The position numbers and the translations under genes are program-made. From NCBI RefSeq assembly GCF_039652435.2, contig NZ_CP190246.1:372001-436000 (forward strand): a stretch of DNA of 64,000 nt, in the 5' to 3' direction. The stretch comes from Niabella insulamsoli (GTDB taxonomy: Bacteria > Bacteroidota > Bacteroidia > Chitinophagales > Chitinophagaceae). Positions 1 through 7,377 of the stretch are shown one piece after another. Each line of letters opens with the position of its first letter. The first letter of the stretch is position 1. The notes under the pieces were generated by a model. The model was given only the letters and a program-made list of their open reading frames with translations. It was not told where the DNA came from and made no database searches.

Positions 1-171
1 AAAGTTTAAATACTTCGAGAATTTTAAAAGGACTTCCTCGGTTAAACTCCCATTCCTTTTTTTCATTGTTGCTAAATACCCATTGGATAAGGATAGCTCC
101 CTTTCAACAACCGAAGGCTTTAACCCTCGCTTTGCTATTTCATCCATAATTCTGTTTATAGCCTTATCCAA
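1..171 (-). CDS. Phage repressor, N-terminal HTH part (truncated by window edge)
   Basis: A leftward reading frame runs off the window edge. It can start at TTG 171 or ATG 147; an in-frame stop lies just upstream, and the TTG start keeps the helix DKAINRIMDEI usual for this family. The residues KPSVVERELSLSNGYLATM followed by SLTEEVLLKF form an XRE-type helix-turn-helix, as in CI/S24-type phage repressors. It is transcribed away from the early operon, the place of repressor c in Mu. The expected C-terminal peptidase domain would lie before position 1. The start codon is uncertain. Confidence 0.75.
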   Translation of the reverse strand, partial: MDKAINRIMDEIAKRGLKPSVVERELSLSNGYLATMKKRNGSLTEEVLLKFSKYLNF

Positions 172-246
172 AATTTAGAAAAAAGTTTAAAATAAATTTG
201 ATTATTTAAAATATAGTCTATTATTTTGTATCAAATAATTGTGCAA
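172..246. promoter_or_regulatory. Divergent early control region
   Basis: An AT-rich interval of about 75 bp separates the leftward repressor from the rightward early operon. It must hold both divergent promoters and probably the repressor operators. Runs such as AAGTTTAAAATAAATTTGATT are visible, but I could not define a convincing operator repeat or a full TAnnTTTG box. The assignment rests on position. Confidence 0.4.
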
Positions 247-489
247 ATGTTAAGCAAAAAAAGCAAAGTGAAAAATAAAAGTCCTAAAAATAAGCGAGTG
301 CCGCGTAAATGGATAGCCGAAGTAGTCGGGTGCGCACCAGTAACTGTGGGGCAAGTATTGGACACCAAACGCTTAAAGGGCACTAGCGAACTAGCCACAA
401 GAATAGAGCTTGCGGACGTATTGTTGGATGAAAAGGTGGAGCAAGCAATAACAGACGTAAAGAAAATTGTTCACAAAACAAATAAATAG
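247..489 (+). CDS. Small HTH DNA-binding protein (Ner-like position)
   Basis: An 80-residue basic protein is the first gene rightward of the repressor, where Mu carries ner. The N-terminus is very lysine-rich (KSKVKNKSPKNKR). It is followed by WIAEVVGCAPVTVGQVL, which reads as a helix-turn-helix with recognition helix APVTVGQVLDTKR. ATG 247 is preferred over a TTG at 226 because it is the normal codon and leaves the control region free. By position it probably represses or tunes the early promoter; it need not be homologous to Ner itself. The next rightward gene begins 4 nt after its stop, so they are likely co-transcribed. Confidence 0.65.
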   Translation: MLSKKSKVKNKSPKNKRVPRKWIAEVVGCAPVTVGQVLDTKRLKGTSELATRIELADVLLDEKVEQAITDVKKIVHKTNK

Positions 490-491
490 AA

Positions 492-854
492 CTATGTCAA
501 GTCCGATTCACTTAAACATTGACCGCTTAATTGGTGAAGTAACAATAGTTGTTCTTTCACCTCTTCAGGGGGAAGACCTAAAAAAGCACCTCGAAAGTTT
601 ATCGTTACATGAGGCCCTTGTTCCGGCAATTTTAGAAGCCTTAAACAAGTCCTGGCCCATTGTTCAAACAACACTCGATACCGCTCCGGCTCCGGATACA
701 GATCAATAAACGAAACGCCGTCGATTGTGGAGTTTAAGAATAATTCAGATTCTTCTTCTAATCCGGCATTTAACAAAGGATGAGAGGGGAAAGACTCATT
801 GGAAAGACTTTCCACCCAATTTATAAAATCTCTTTTTAATTCATCACTAGTCAT
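492..854 (-). CDS. Hypothetical protein, antisense to the early operon
   Basis: A 120-residue leftward frame covers the stretch before the transposase. Residue choice looks protein-like, with charged amphipathic segments (SDELKRDFINWVESL; GLPPEEVKEQLLLLHQL), and the 710-854 part has no competing frame. Its stop lies 2 nt past the stop of the 247-489 gene, in a tail-to-tail arrangement. It is the only leftward gene inside the early region apart from the repressor, so it could be a lysogeny-expressed accessory gene. No domain is recognised. It overlaps the 494-709 frame completely, so at least one may be spurious. Confidence 0.45.
   Translation of the reverse strand: MTSDELKRDFINWVESLSNESFPSHPLLNAGLEEESELFLNSTIDGVSFIDLYPEPERYRVLFEQWARTCLRLLKLPEQGPHVTINFRGAFLGLPPEEVKEQLLLLHQLSGQCLSESDLT
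494..709 (+). CDS. Hypothetical early protein
   Basis: A 71-residue acidic reading frame starts 4 nt after the stop of the preceding HTH gene, a spacing typical of a coupled early operon. It has no recognised domain; the sequence has a beta-like N-terminal half (GEVTIVVLSPLQG) and a Pro/Thr/Asp-rich tail. It is wholly overlapped on the other strand by the 492-854 reading frame, and sequence inspection cannot decide which is expressed. The tight spacing favours this one; the longer, well-charged opposite frame argues against it. Confidence 0.45.
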   Translation: MSSPIHLNIDRLIGEVTIVVLSPLQGEDLKKHLESLSLHEALVPAILEALNKSWPIVQTTLDTAPAPDTDQ

Positions 855-952
855 TGCTTATAGTTTTTGATTGAGACCACAAACTTAAGCATTTCCCGGA
901 AGGCATGCACATCACGTTCGAGCCGTGAGCGGGAACCAACACAAGGCAACAA

Positions 953-2920
953 TTGAAGATAATTGACAACATACTGTATTTGGAAGCTTGCGAGTTTATA
1001 AAGCCAAACGGATTAGTGCCTCAAAACACGTATAAATCGCTACAGAATAGAAATAAAATAAGCGTTTTGGGACGAGGCGGCAACGGTAACTCTGTTTTAA
1101 TTAAGTATGAAAGTCTCCCCCCAGCGTATAAGCAACTTGTAAAAGACCGATTTGGTGATCCTTACGAGTACGCAGCAAAACAGCCTATCAGGGATTTGAT
1201 TCAAATAGACGAAAATGTTAGACAGTTCTTTGAAAACTACGATGGTGTAGGGTTGGAATACGAAGATAAAATGAAGTACACCAATGATGCCGCCATACTA
1301 AAGGCTTTCTACAAGCTGCTTAGTAATAAAAAGCAGCTGAAGGAAATGCTACATATAAGTATTGGGGCATTTTGGCAAAAAGCCTGTGAGATTGTAAAAG
1401 ATGTGCAACATCAGTACCCCAATACACTTCCGACCAGCGAGCGCCGGCTTAAACCACGATACAATGACTTTGTAAAAAGCGCCTTTGATCCGGCAACGTT
1501 GATCGATGGCCGCAAATACAATACTACGAATAACCGTAAGGTCGACGATGAATTTGAATGGCTGATCATGAGCCTTTTTGTACAACGTCACCGGCCTTAT
1601 AAGCTGGAAGCCTACAATGACTATTTGGCCTTTTTGCGTGGTGAGGTGATTATAATGGACACCCGAAAAAAAGAGGCATTCGACCCTGAATATTACCGGT
1701 GCTATGGAGAAATGAGCGATACGACTATTTGGCGCATACTTACAAAACCGGTGAACATGGCTGTAGTGGACAAAATGCGCCTAAATGCTTTGGATTACAG
1801 CAACAAACATTCGCCATATAACGAGCGATTTGCGCCGCTGTATAGCCTTAGTAAACTTACGATGGATGACTACGATCCACCGTTTAAAATGCCGAATGGT
1901 AAGCGACTTAGCGGTTATGTGGTGATGGATGTAGCTAGTAAATGTATTATCGGATCAGCTTTCAGCCGGGATAAAAACACCGAACTACTTATTGCCAGCC
2001 TTAAAGATATGTTCAGGCTGTTGGTAACAAACGATTGCGGCATACCCGGCGAACTGGAATTTGAACGCCATTTAACCGAGCCTTTAATGATCGATGACGG
2101 CCTTTTAAAAGCGGGCAATATGTTTCCTTTTGTGCGCCTGTGTAGGGCTGCTAATCCGAGGGAAAAGAGAGCAGAACACACGTTCCGTCATCTGAAATAC
2201 ACAAAGAAAAAAGAAAAGGGCTTCCGTGGTAGACCATGGGCAAAGGATGAGGCGAATCGCATGAATGAGAATGTAACAGCGACCCGGGAGTTTGAAGATA
2301 TCGTGGAAGTTGAGCGCCGTTACATGGCAAAATGGAACAATGATCTGCACCACGATACAGATAGGTACCCAGGTATGACCCGTTGGGAGGTGTTTATAGA
2401 GAACCAAAACCCCCATTTAGCAAGGTTAAACCGCCACTTAATGGCGCAATATATAGGCGAAAAAGTCACAACAACCATAAGAAACAACAAGGTTTTGCAG
2501 GTTCAGTATGGTAGCTACTGGTTACCATCCGCTGAAAGCATAATGGATTTTAACAGCCATAGCGTTACGGCTTACTACCTGCGCGATAAAGACGGCCAAA
2601 TACCGGAAGTGTATCTGTATCAGGATGGCGAATATAAATGCACTGCTATGAAAGGCGAAAGGTATAACGAAAGCCAATTTGAGCAGACCGACGAGGACAA
2701 GCGGATCATGCATGAGCAGTTTGGGTACCGTAGTGGATTCGACGCCATGGTAAGACAAAGGGTTTCGGAACTGGCAAAAGTGGAAGTGATTAAAATGGAA
2801 ACGCTCACAGTTGATGAGCTGCCAGCAAAAAAAGAGTTGCCGTCGTTCGCAGAAGTTGAACAGCCGGCACCATCAAAAGTAAAAAAGAGTTTCAGTCAAA
2901 TGGCTGAAGATGACTTATAG
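953..2920 (+). CDS. MuA-type DDE transposase
   Basis: A 655-residue protein resembles Mu transposase A. It would bind the prophage ends and catalyse strand transfer for integration and replicative transposition. The N-terminal 200 residues hold DNA-binding domains. The RNase H-like core starts near residue 300 with TMDDYDPP (D305/D306), followed by the strand GYVVMDVASKCIIG. The later ERHL stretch (about 366-374) and NPREKRAEHTF (E404 or E408) supply the remaining acidic residues. A basic segment and a flexible tail (about 600-655) follow, where Mu A contacts MuB. The start is TTG at 953 (residues KIIDNILYL), with no better ATG nearby. The mu-type core is clear; the exact second catalytic residue is not. 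Confidence 0.9.
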   Translation: MKIIDNILYLEACEFIKPNGLVPQNTYKSLQNRNKISVLGRGGNGNSVLIKYESLPPAYKQLVKDRFGDPYEYAAKQPIRDLIQIDENVRQFFENYDGVGLEYEDKMKYTNDAAILKAFYKLLSNKKQLKEMLHISIGAFWQKACEIVKDVQHQYPNTLPTSERRLKPRYNDFVKSAFDPATLIDGRKYNTTNNRKVDDEFEWLIMSLFVQRHRPYKLEAYNDYLAFLRGEVIIMDTRKKEAFDPEYYRCYGEMSDTTIWRILTKPVNMAVVDKMRLNALDYSNKHSPYNERFAPLYSLSKLTMDDYDPPFKMPNGKRLSGYVVMDVASKCIIGSAFSRDKNTELLIASLKDMFRLLVTNDCGIPGELEFERHLTEPLMIDDGLLKAGNMFPFVRLCRAANPREKRAEHTFRHLKYTKKKEKGFRGRPWAKDEANRMNENVTATREFEDIVEVERRYMAKWNNDLHHDTDRYPGMTRWEVFIENQNPHLARLNRHLMAQYIGEKVTTTIRNNKVLQVQYGSYWLPSAESIMDFNSHSVTAYYLRDKDGQIPEVYLYQDGEYKCTAMKGERYNESQFEQTDEDKRIMHEQFGYRSGFDAMVRQRVSELAKVEVIKMETLTVDELPAKKELPSFAEVEQPAPSKVKKSFSQMAEDDL

Positions 2921-2965
2921 CGATACATCATCGCAAGTTCTTTGACATATTGGAAATAGCGCATT

Positions 2966-3051
2966 AGCCGGGTAGTGTAACGGTAGCACTGTGGGCAAAA
3001 GTATTTTAGGCCGAGTCCCCATTAGTGCGGGTTCGAATCCCGTCCCGGCTT
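2966..3051 (+). tRNA. tRNA-like gene with an oversized anticodon loop
   Basis: An 86-nt cloverleaf can be drawn. The acceptor stem is AGCCGGG (2966-2972) with CCCGGCT (3044-3050), 7 of 7 paired. The D arm is GTG/CAC around TAACGGTAG. The T arm is GCGGG-TTCGAAT-CCCGT (3027-3043). The anticodon stem is GTGGG (2991-2995) with CCCAT (3018-3022), and the variable loop has 4 nt. The anticodon loop, however, has 22 nt (2996-3017) instead of 7 and includes a small AAAA-GTA-TTTT hairpin, so no normal anticodon can be assigned. CCA is not encoded. It lies between the transposase and the next early gene. It may be a tRNA with an insertion, a pseudo-tRNA or a tRNA mimic. Confidence 0.6.
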
Positions 3052-3080
3052 CTTTTTATAACCCCTAAAACATAAAAATT

Positions 3081-3293
3081 ATGGCCTATTTAGTTACAAT
3101 AGAATGTCCGAATCATATTGTTGCAAACGCAATCGGAATATTATTTGAAAATGACTGCATGCAGAAACTCATTAACACAGAATTAGACCGAATTGGATTA
3201 AGTGAACACAAAATTGATATTGATAAAGGCGTTCATATTGATTTTGACGGTGAAGATTACTATAGCGATCATAAAGTCAATCTTAATGTATAA
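3081..3293 (+). CDS. Hypothetical early protein
   Basis: A 70-residue acidic protein (many D and E, DFDGEDYYSDH near the end) lies between the tRNA-like gene and the MuB-like gene. No domain is recognised. The start follows ACATAAAAATT, an A-rich leader like those of neighbouring phage genes. Two GC-rich hairpins follow its stop. Confidence 0.6.
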   Translation: MAYLVTIECPNHIVANAIGILFENDCMQKLINTELDRIGLSEHKIDIDKGVHIDFDGEDYYSDHKVNLNV

Positions 3294-3299
3294 ACAATA

Positions 3300-3322
3300 G
3301 GGCGGCATTACCAGTGCCGCCC
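3300..3322 (+). other. Intergenic GC-rich hairpin
   Basis: An 8-bp perfect stem GGGCGGCA/TGCCGCCC with a 7-nt loop lies just after the stop at 3293. A short run of A, not T, follows, so it is not a standard intrinsic terminator. It may stabilise or process the mRNA. Confidence 0.6.
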
Positions 3323-3349
3323 CTGAAAAATACCCGTTCCTAGCGGGGA

Positions 3350-3381
3350 ATTAATCACCGGCCCCGGATAGCACCGGGGCC
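3350..3381 (+). repeat. Repeated pre-gene hairpin element, copy 1
   Basis: TTAATCACCGGCCC begins an 8-bp perfect stem (3360-3367 with 3374-3381), followed by ATAAAAACCA and, 21 nt after the stem, the ATG of the MuB-like gene. The same 14-nt lead and the trailing TAAAAACCA recur before the gene at 5553. There is no T-run, so it is more likely a leader or processing structure than a terminator. Confidence 0.55.
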
Positions 3382-3402
3382 ATAAAAACCAATTTCAAAA
3401 TT

Positions 3403-4299
3403 ATGACTATTAATGAAGAGGTAAGAAAGAAAATTGCCAGTGTCTTACTTCAGCAACGGCAAAACTTCGATGGTAGCGACGCGCAGTATGCGCTATCGTT
3501 TGACATTAACAAAGGCGTTTATGCCCGGCTAAAAAATAACGAAACCGAAAGGCTGCTATCTGATAAAAAGTGGATCACTATTGCCCGGCGCCTAGGCGTT
3601 CAATTGGGCGATGAACCGGAATGGCTACCCGCCCGAACGGGAGTGTTCGAGTACATCACCAGCCAAATGACGATCTGCAAGGCTGAAAGCATCAGCAGTA
3701 TTTATTGTGATGCCGCAGAAGTGGGAAAAACCGAAGCGGCGAAGTACTTCTGTAAAACCACAAAAAACAGCGTTTACATTGACTGCTCTTTGCATAAGAG
3801 CAAACAAAAGCTTATCAGGGCCATTGCACAAGGCTTCGGCCTGGAGCATACAGGTAAATATGTAGACGTTTTTAGCGACCTGGTTTATTATCTCAAAGTA
3901 ATTCATAAGCCGTTTGTTGCGCTCGACGAAGCCGGTGACCTTGAGTACAGCGCGTTTTTGGAACTAAAGGCCCTTTGGAATGGTAGCGAGTACTGCTGCG
4001 CATGGTATATGTTGGGCGCTGATGGCCTCAAAAAGAAGCTGAATCGCGGCAAGGAAAGCAAGAAAGTTGGCTTCACAGAAATAATAAGCCGGTACGGCAG
4101 CAAATACAACCGGGTAACGCCGGTAGTTGATGATGAACGCCTGGAATTTTGGAAGGATGAAGCCATTGCGATAATACAAGCCAACGCACCAATAGGTATA
4201 GACATCCAGCAGCTTTTATTGAAGTCTAATGGTAGCCACCGGGCATTGAGAACCCAAATACTAAAGCTTAAACGGAAAAGTCAGTTAGTTAACACTTAA
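3403..4299 (+). CDS. MuB-like AAA+ transposition ATPase
   Basis: A 298-residue protein directly downstream of the transposase, as in Mu. The N-terminal part (1-75) looks like a helical DNA-binding domain. The Walker A motif is DAAEVGKT (103-110) and the Walker B is FVALDEAGDL (D175, E176). The C-terminal ends are basic (LKLKRKSQ). The family binds DNA with ATP, selects target DNA and activates the transposase. Together with the DDE protein it defines the element as a transposable phage. Length is close to Mu B (312). High confidence in family; target preferences unknown. Confidence 0.88.
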   Translation: MTINEEVRKKIASVLLQQRQNFDGSDAQYALSFDINKGVYARLKNNETERLLSDKKWITIARRLGVQLGDEPEWLPARTGVFEYITSQMTICKAESISSIYCDAAEVGKTEAAKYFCKTTKNSVYIDCSLHKSKQKLIRAIAQGFGLEHTGKYVDVFSDLVYYLKVIHKPFVALDEAGDLEYSAFLELKALWNGSEYCCAWYMLGADGLKKKLNRGKESKKVGFTEIISRYGSKYNRVTPVVDDERLEFWKDEAIAIIQANAPIGIDIQQLLLKSNGSHRALRTQILKLKRKSQLVNT

Positions 4300-4309
4300 A
4301 ACATTTGAT

Positions 4310-4702
4310 ATGAATACCCCTACAATCAAACTCAATCAGCAATATACCTATAACCTGAAACAGGTGCTATTCGCTACGCAAATGGATGAAGAGGAATTAG
4401 GCCATTTGATAACGGAAACAGCTGATACCTGGCTGCGCAGATTCTTTAAAGGAAAAATTGATCATGACTCCGTTTTGCATAATGCCGCTTTTAGAAAATG
4501 GTGGCGCATGCATTGGCTGGATCGGGATGATCGGTTCTTTCTTACAAAGGTGTACGAATCGCCGGAAGATTTCAGGTTTTCTCAATACAGGATGCTTCAT
4601 CAATGCGTATTTAACCTGTTACAACCCAGTACACAGTTTATGTATCAGGACTTTTTAGATATGAGAGAAGTATTTGAAGCTTCCCCTGTAACATCACATT
4701 AA
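4310..4702 (+). CDS. Hypothetical early protein
   Basis: A 130-residue protein starting 10 nt after the MuB-like stop, so probably in the same transcript. It is rich in aromatic and charged residues (FRKWWRMHWLDRDDRFF) with no transmembrane segment or recognised domain. It follows MuB, a region where transposable phages keep small semi-essential early genes. Function unknown. Confidence 0.65.
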   Translation: MNTPTIKLNQQYTYNLKQVLFATQMDEEELGHLITETADTWLRRFFKGKIDHDSVLHNAAFRKWWRMHWLDRDDRFFLTKVYESPEDFRFSQYRMLHQCVFNLLQPSTQFMYQDFLDMREVFEASPVTSH

Positions 4703-4730
4703 CAATATTTTCATAGGCAAGCAATCGAGC

Positions 4731-4752
4731 GGGGCTTGTTTCTACAGGCCCC
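4731..4752 (+). other. Intergenic hairpin
   Basis: GGGGC (4731-4735) pairs with GCCCC (4748-4752), followed by TATTTTA. The stem is short (5 bp) and the loop 12 nt. It lies between two early genes and could be a weak terminator or another of the intergenic hairpins repeated through this prophage. Confidence 0.4.
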
Positions 4753-4778
4753 TATTTTATGCAATCAACCATTAGTGT

Positions 4779-5138
4779 ATGACTTTAAAATTTAATCACC
4801 GCGAAATGATGCTATTCCGGGAAGTAATTCAAAAGGCTATAGCCCACTATAGCCAGGAGATCGCCCAGGAATATGACGATATGTATTGCGCCATTAAGGC
4901 CATTTTAGACGAGCTGTGTGTAAGGCTGATAAAAGATACCATCATCATAAAAAGCAAATACAGTGTGAAGCTAAAAACGTGGGAGGGTTTTGCTTTTCGT
5001 GCAGCCTTTGCCGGTGCCGAAAGAAAGGACGATACAGGAAAATGGCTTGGAGACATTTGCGATCAGATACACTTTCACAACGCAAATAAACTACCGACCA
5101 TTGACCCAAAGCGATTGGCGCTGCCTGAACCACAGTAA
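4779..5138 (+). CDS. Hypothetical early protein
   Basis: A 119-residue mostly helical protein (REVIQKAIAHYSQEIAQEYDD) with no recognised domain. It heads a run of tightly packed genes: the next begins 11 nt after its stop. The probable role is an accessory early function; nothing in the sequence says more. Confidence 0.6.
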   Translation: MTLKFNHREMMLFREVIQKAIAHYSQEIAQEYDDMYCAIKAILDELCVRLIKDTIIIKSKYSVKLKTWEGFAFRAAFAGAERKDDTGKWLGDICDQIHFHNANKLPTIDPKRLALPEPQ

Positions 5139-5148
5139 ATCCCCAACA

Positions 5149-5274
5149 ATGAATAAAAGAAAAAACAGGCGACAAAGTGTCGAACTGCGCGAATGGAGCT
5201 TTTCAGAAGGCCTCATACGCATCGCCATCGCACTTGTGGCCATTTATCAACTGTTTAAACTATTCTACAAATGA
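5149..5274 (+). CDS. Small single-span membrane protein
   Basis: A 41-residue frame starting at ATG 5149: a very basic N-terminus (NKRKNRRQS) and one hydrophobic helix (LIRIAIALVAIYQLFKLFY) near the C-terminus. A longer in-frame reading from 4990 is rejected because it runs inside the preceding gene. Its TGA overlaps the next ATG (ATGA at 5271), so the two are translationally coupled. Function unknown; it may be an inner-membrane phage peptide. Confidence 0.55.
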   Translation: MNKRKNRRQSVELREWSFSEGLIRIAIALVAIYQLFKLFYK

Positions 5275-5495
5275 AAAAGCAATTTTTGGTTGTGCGTTAC
5301 CCTAAAAATGCACAAATGCGGGTACTGCCTGAAAACAACGCCGTCGTTGACAATTACGAAAGCGCTGTCGGACTTATAAACGGCATGCTGGTACCTGAAG
5401 GTATTCCTATGTTGATGGCAGGCCCTGAAAAGTCAATCAAAGTCGTTCTATCCAACGAAGTGATCGAGTTGATCATACTCAAGCGCTCCGCATAA
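5271..5495 (+). CDS. Hypothetical early protein
   Basis: A 74-residue soluble protein whose ATG overlaps the preceding stop (ATGA). It contains alternating beta-like stretches (QFLVVRYPK; SIKVVLSNEVIELIIL). No recognised family. Co-translated with the membrane peptide before it. Confidence 0.6.
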   Translation: MKKQFLVVRYPKNAQMRVLPENNAVVDNYESAVGLINGMLVPEGIPMLMAGPEKSIKVVLSNEVIELIILKRSA

Positions 5496-5503
5496 CAAAT
5501 TAT

Positions 5504-5540
5504 TTAATCACCGGCCCGTTACCAGCGGGCCACTAAAAAC
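5504..5540 (+). repeat. Repeated pre-gene hairpin element, copy 2
   Basis: It shares TTAATCACCGGCCC with the element at 3350, then forms GGCCCG (5513-5518) with CGGGCC (5526-5531), and is followed by ACTAAAAACCA and the ATG of the DUF3164 gene at 5553. As in copy 1, the stem ends about 21 nt before the start codon and lacks a T-run. Confidence 0.55.
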
Positions 5541-5552
5541 CACCTATCAACA

Positions 5553-6191
5553 ATGAATAACGTTTTAATTCAGTCATCCAAAAACAAAACATGGGTTGAC
5601 GCAGAAGGCAATAAAGTGCCGTTTAAGTTTATACCGGCCACCGATAAAATGAAAGAGCCGTTGGCCGCATCCTTGCTGAGGGACGCTTTGAAAATTGAAA
5701 AACAGCTATCAGATTTTCACGCGAAAATCAATGCGGATTTTCAGAAAGTGTTTAACCAAATGCTTGCTGATTATAAAATCAACTATGGCAAAGATCGAAA
5801 GATAAAAGGCGCTTACACCTGGTACAATTTCGATAAGAGCATCAAAATTGAAGCGAGATTAAGCGACTTAGTTAAATGGGATGAAGCCATGATGAACGAA
5901 GCCCGCGAACAGTTCGACGCTTACTTAAGCCAAAACTTAACTGAGGCCAACGAGCTTATCAGGGGGTTGGTTCAGTCAGCTTTTAGCAATACAAAAGGCA
6001 TGATCGATATTGGAAAGGTCAACCAAATACTTAAGTATGAGGAGAAAATCAAACACAAAGCTTTCCAGCGGGCATGTTCTTTAATGCGAAACGCGCAGAC
6101 GGTGACCAGTAGTAAGCGCTACATGATGGTGTGGGTTCGGCAAGCTGACGGCAGCTATCGCAACATAAATCTAAATTTCTCAACCCTTTAA
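5553..6191 (+). CDS. DUF3164 family phage protein
   Basis: A 212-residue protein matching the DUF3164 pattern. The N-terminus has TWVDAEGNKVPFKFI, and a long helical stretch (about 40-80) follows with FHAKINADFQKVFNQML. A typical mid-section has GAYTWYNFDKSIKIEARL and the C-terminal part has KHKAFQRACSLMRNAQTV. DUF3164 genes are regular members of the early region of Mu-like phages, but their biochemical role is not established. It has a pre-gene hairpin. Identification is by residue pattern only. Confidence 0.75.
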   Translation: MNNVLIQSSKNKTWVDAEGNKVPFKFIPATDKMKEPLAASLLRDALKIEKQLSDFHAKINADFQKVFNQMLADYKINYGKDRKIKGAYTWYNFDKSIKIEARLSDLVKWDEAMMNEAREQFDAYLSQNLTEANELIRGLVQSAFSNTKGMIDIGKVNQILKYEEKIKHKAFQRACSLMRNAQTVTSSKRYMMVWVRQADGSYRNINLNFSTL

Positions 6192-6202
6192 ACCAGCCTG
6201 CT

Positions 6203-6409
6203 ATGAGACTAATTGTTTTTTTAAGCTCGTTCGCAATAGTTGCAACACAAGCCATGTTCTTTGTTTTACGTGCAGTTGGCTCTATTCATTGGCCCTGGTA
6301 TATACTACTAATACCTTTTTGGGTTTACCTGATTGCGGGTATATCAATGCTAGTCGCGTTTATTCTGTTTAATCTAAAAAAGGAGGTATCTAATGGCAAG
6401 GGCACTTAA
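6203..6409 (+). CDS. Small two-span membrane protein
   Basis: A 68-residue protein with two hydrophobic helices (about residues 2-24 and 29-54) separated by a short SIHWPW turn, ending in a basic tail (LKKEVSNGKGT). It overlaps the start of the next gene by 17 nt, so it is co-transcribed with it. No family recognised. Such small membrane proteins in phage early regions often act in exclusion or host takeover; that is inference only. Confidence 0.6.
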   Translation: MRLIVFLSSFAIVATQAMFFVLRAVGSIHWPWYILLIPFWVYLIAGISMLVAFILFNLKKEVSNGKGT

Positions 6410-7118
6410 TGCAAATGAGTTTTTAGGTAAAAAATTTCAGGAGCTTTCATTTGATGATCATTGGCACAAGGCGTTTGGCAACCCCGAATCTAACTTTTCA
6501 GCTTTAATGTATGGTAAGCCTAAAAACGGGAAAACCGAATACTGTACTATGTTGGCTAAGTACATGACCAAATTTGGAAAGGTTCTTTATAACAGCTTCG
6601 AGCAAGGATTTAGCAAAAGCTTGCAAGATGCCTGGCGGCGGCAAAAACTGAATGAAGTATCTAATATGGTTCATATAGTACACAAAGAACCGTTTGACGC
6701 TATGGTGGCCCGATTGAAAAAAAAGAAGAGCGCACCAACGGTCTTTATTGACAGCCTGCAATATATCAAGATGTCTTATGAGCAATGGCAGTTCCTTCGC
6801 AATACTTTTCCCCGCAAAAGGTTTATAATAATTTGCCACGCGGAAGGTGATGACCCCAAAGGCGGCGCAGCAAAGGCCATTGAATACGATGTTGATATAA
6901 TGGTATTGGTCAAAGGCTTTGAAGCACATCCCCGTTCTCGTTTTGGCGGCAATGAGCCGTATGTATTTTATGAACAGGGACATATTAATTGGCTGAAACG
7001 ACAGGGTAAAGAGCCAAAGAAAAAGAAGGAACCAACAAAGCCAGCCGCTCAATCCCCGGAGCTATTCGATAACCAACCGGAACCTGAAACGGAATCGGTG
7101 CAAATGAAAGCAGTATGA
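6393..7118 (+). CDS. RecA-fold P-loop ATPase (phage recombination/replication type)
   Basis: A 241-residue ATPase. The Walker A motif GKPKNGKT is at residues 41-48 and a Walker B-like strand PTVFIDS ends at D120. IIICHAEGDDPKGG resembles the later strand and DNA-binding loop region of the RecA/RadA/Sak4 group. The C-terminus (about 205-241) is a lysine- and acid-rich tail. A strong purine-rich site (AAAAAAGGAGGTATCTA) precedes the ATG, which lies inside the upstream membrane gene. It likely binds single-stranded DNA in phage recombination or replication. A generic phage AAA ATPase is the alternative. Confidence 0.7.
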   Translation: MARALNANEFLGKKFQELSFDDHWHKAFGNPESNFSALMYGKPKNGKTEYCTMLAKYMTKFGKVLYNSFEQGFSKSLQDAWRRQKLNEVSNMVHIVHKEPFDAMVARLKKKKSAPTVFIDSLQYIKMSYEQWQFLRNTFPRKRFIIICHAEGDDPKGGAAKAIEYDVDIMVLVKGFEAHPRSRFGGNEPYVFYEQGHINWLKRQGKEPKKKKEPTKPAAQSPELFDNQPEPETESVQMKAV

Positions 7119-7363
7119 AAGGAAAAGGAGTATTAACCAGGTTGGATAACGCGAAGCGTGTTTTTGATAAAGTTGTGAACGATGCTGAACAGAAACTGGC
7201 AGATGATATATCGTTTCCATTTGCTGTTATTCATCAAAGCGGCGATGGCTTTTGCGTGGTTCATCAGGAGACAGCCCGTGTCGCGCTTTTGGAGGCGGTC
7301 ATTTCAGTTATTGATCAGCGTGGATACCTGACTGAGTCTGACTTTTTTGATCACTGTATTTAA
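7115..7363 (+). CDS. Hypothetical early protein
   Basis: An 82-residue protein whose ATG overlaps the stop of the ATPase gene (ATGA), so it is translated with it. The sequence is an ordinary soluble mixed alpha/beta protein (DDISFPFAVIHQSGDGFCVVHQ). No domain is recognised; coupling suggests a partner or accessory role to the ATPase. Confidence 0.6.
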   Translation: MKGKGVLTRLDNAKRVFDKVVNDAEQKLADDISFPFAVIHQSGDGFCVVHQETARVALLEAVISVIDQRGYLTESDFFDHCI

Positions 7364-7377
7364 ACTGGAAAACGAAT

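Noticed and set aside
2941..2960. TTTGACATATTGGA before the tRNA-like gene as a full promoter
   Set aside because: A TTTG is present, but no TAnnTTTG box lies at the right distance, so I do not list it.
4990..5148. An upstream extension of the small membrane gene at 5149
   Set aside because: It runs inside the 4779-5138 gene in another frame; the ATG at 5149 gives a sensible basic-plus-helix peptide with an overlapping next start.
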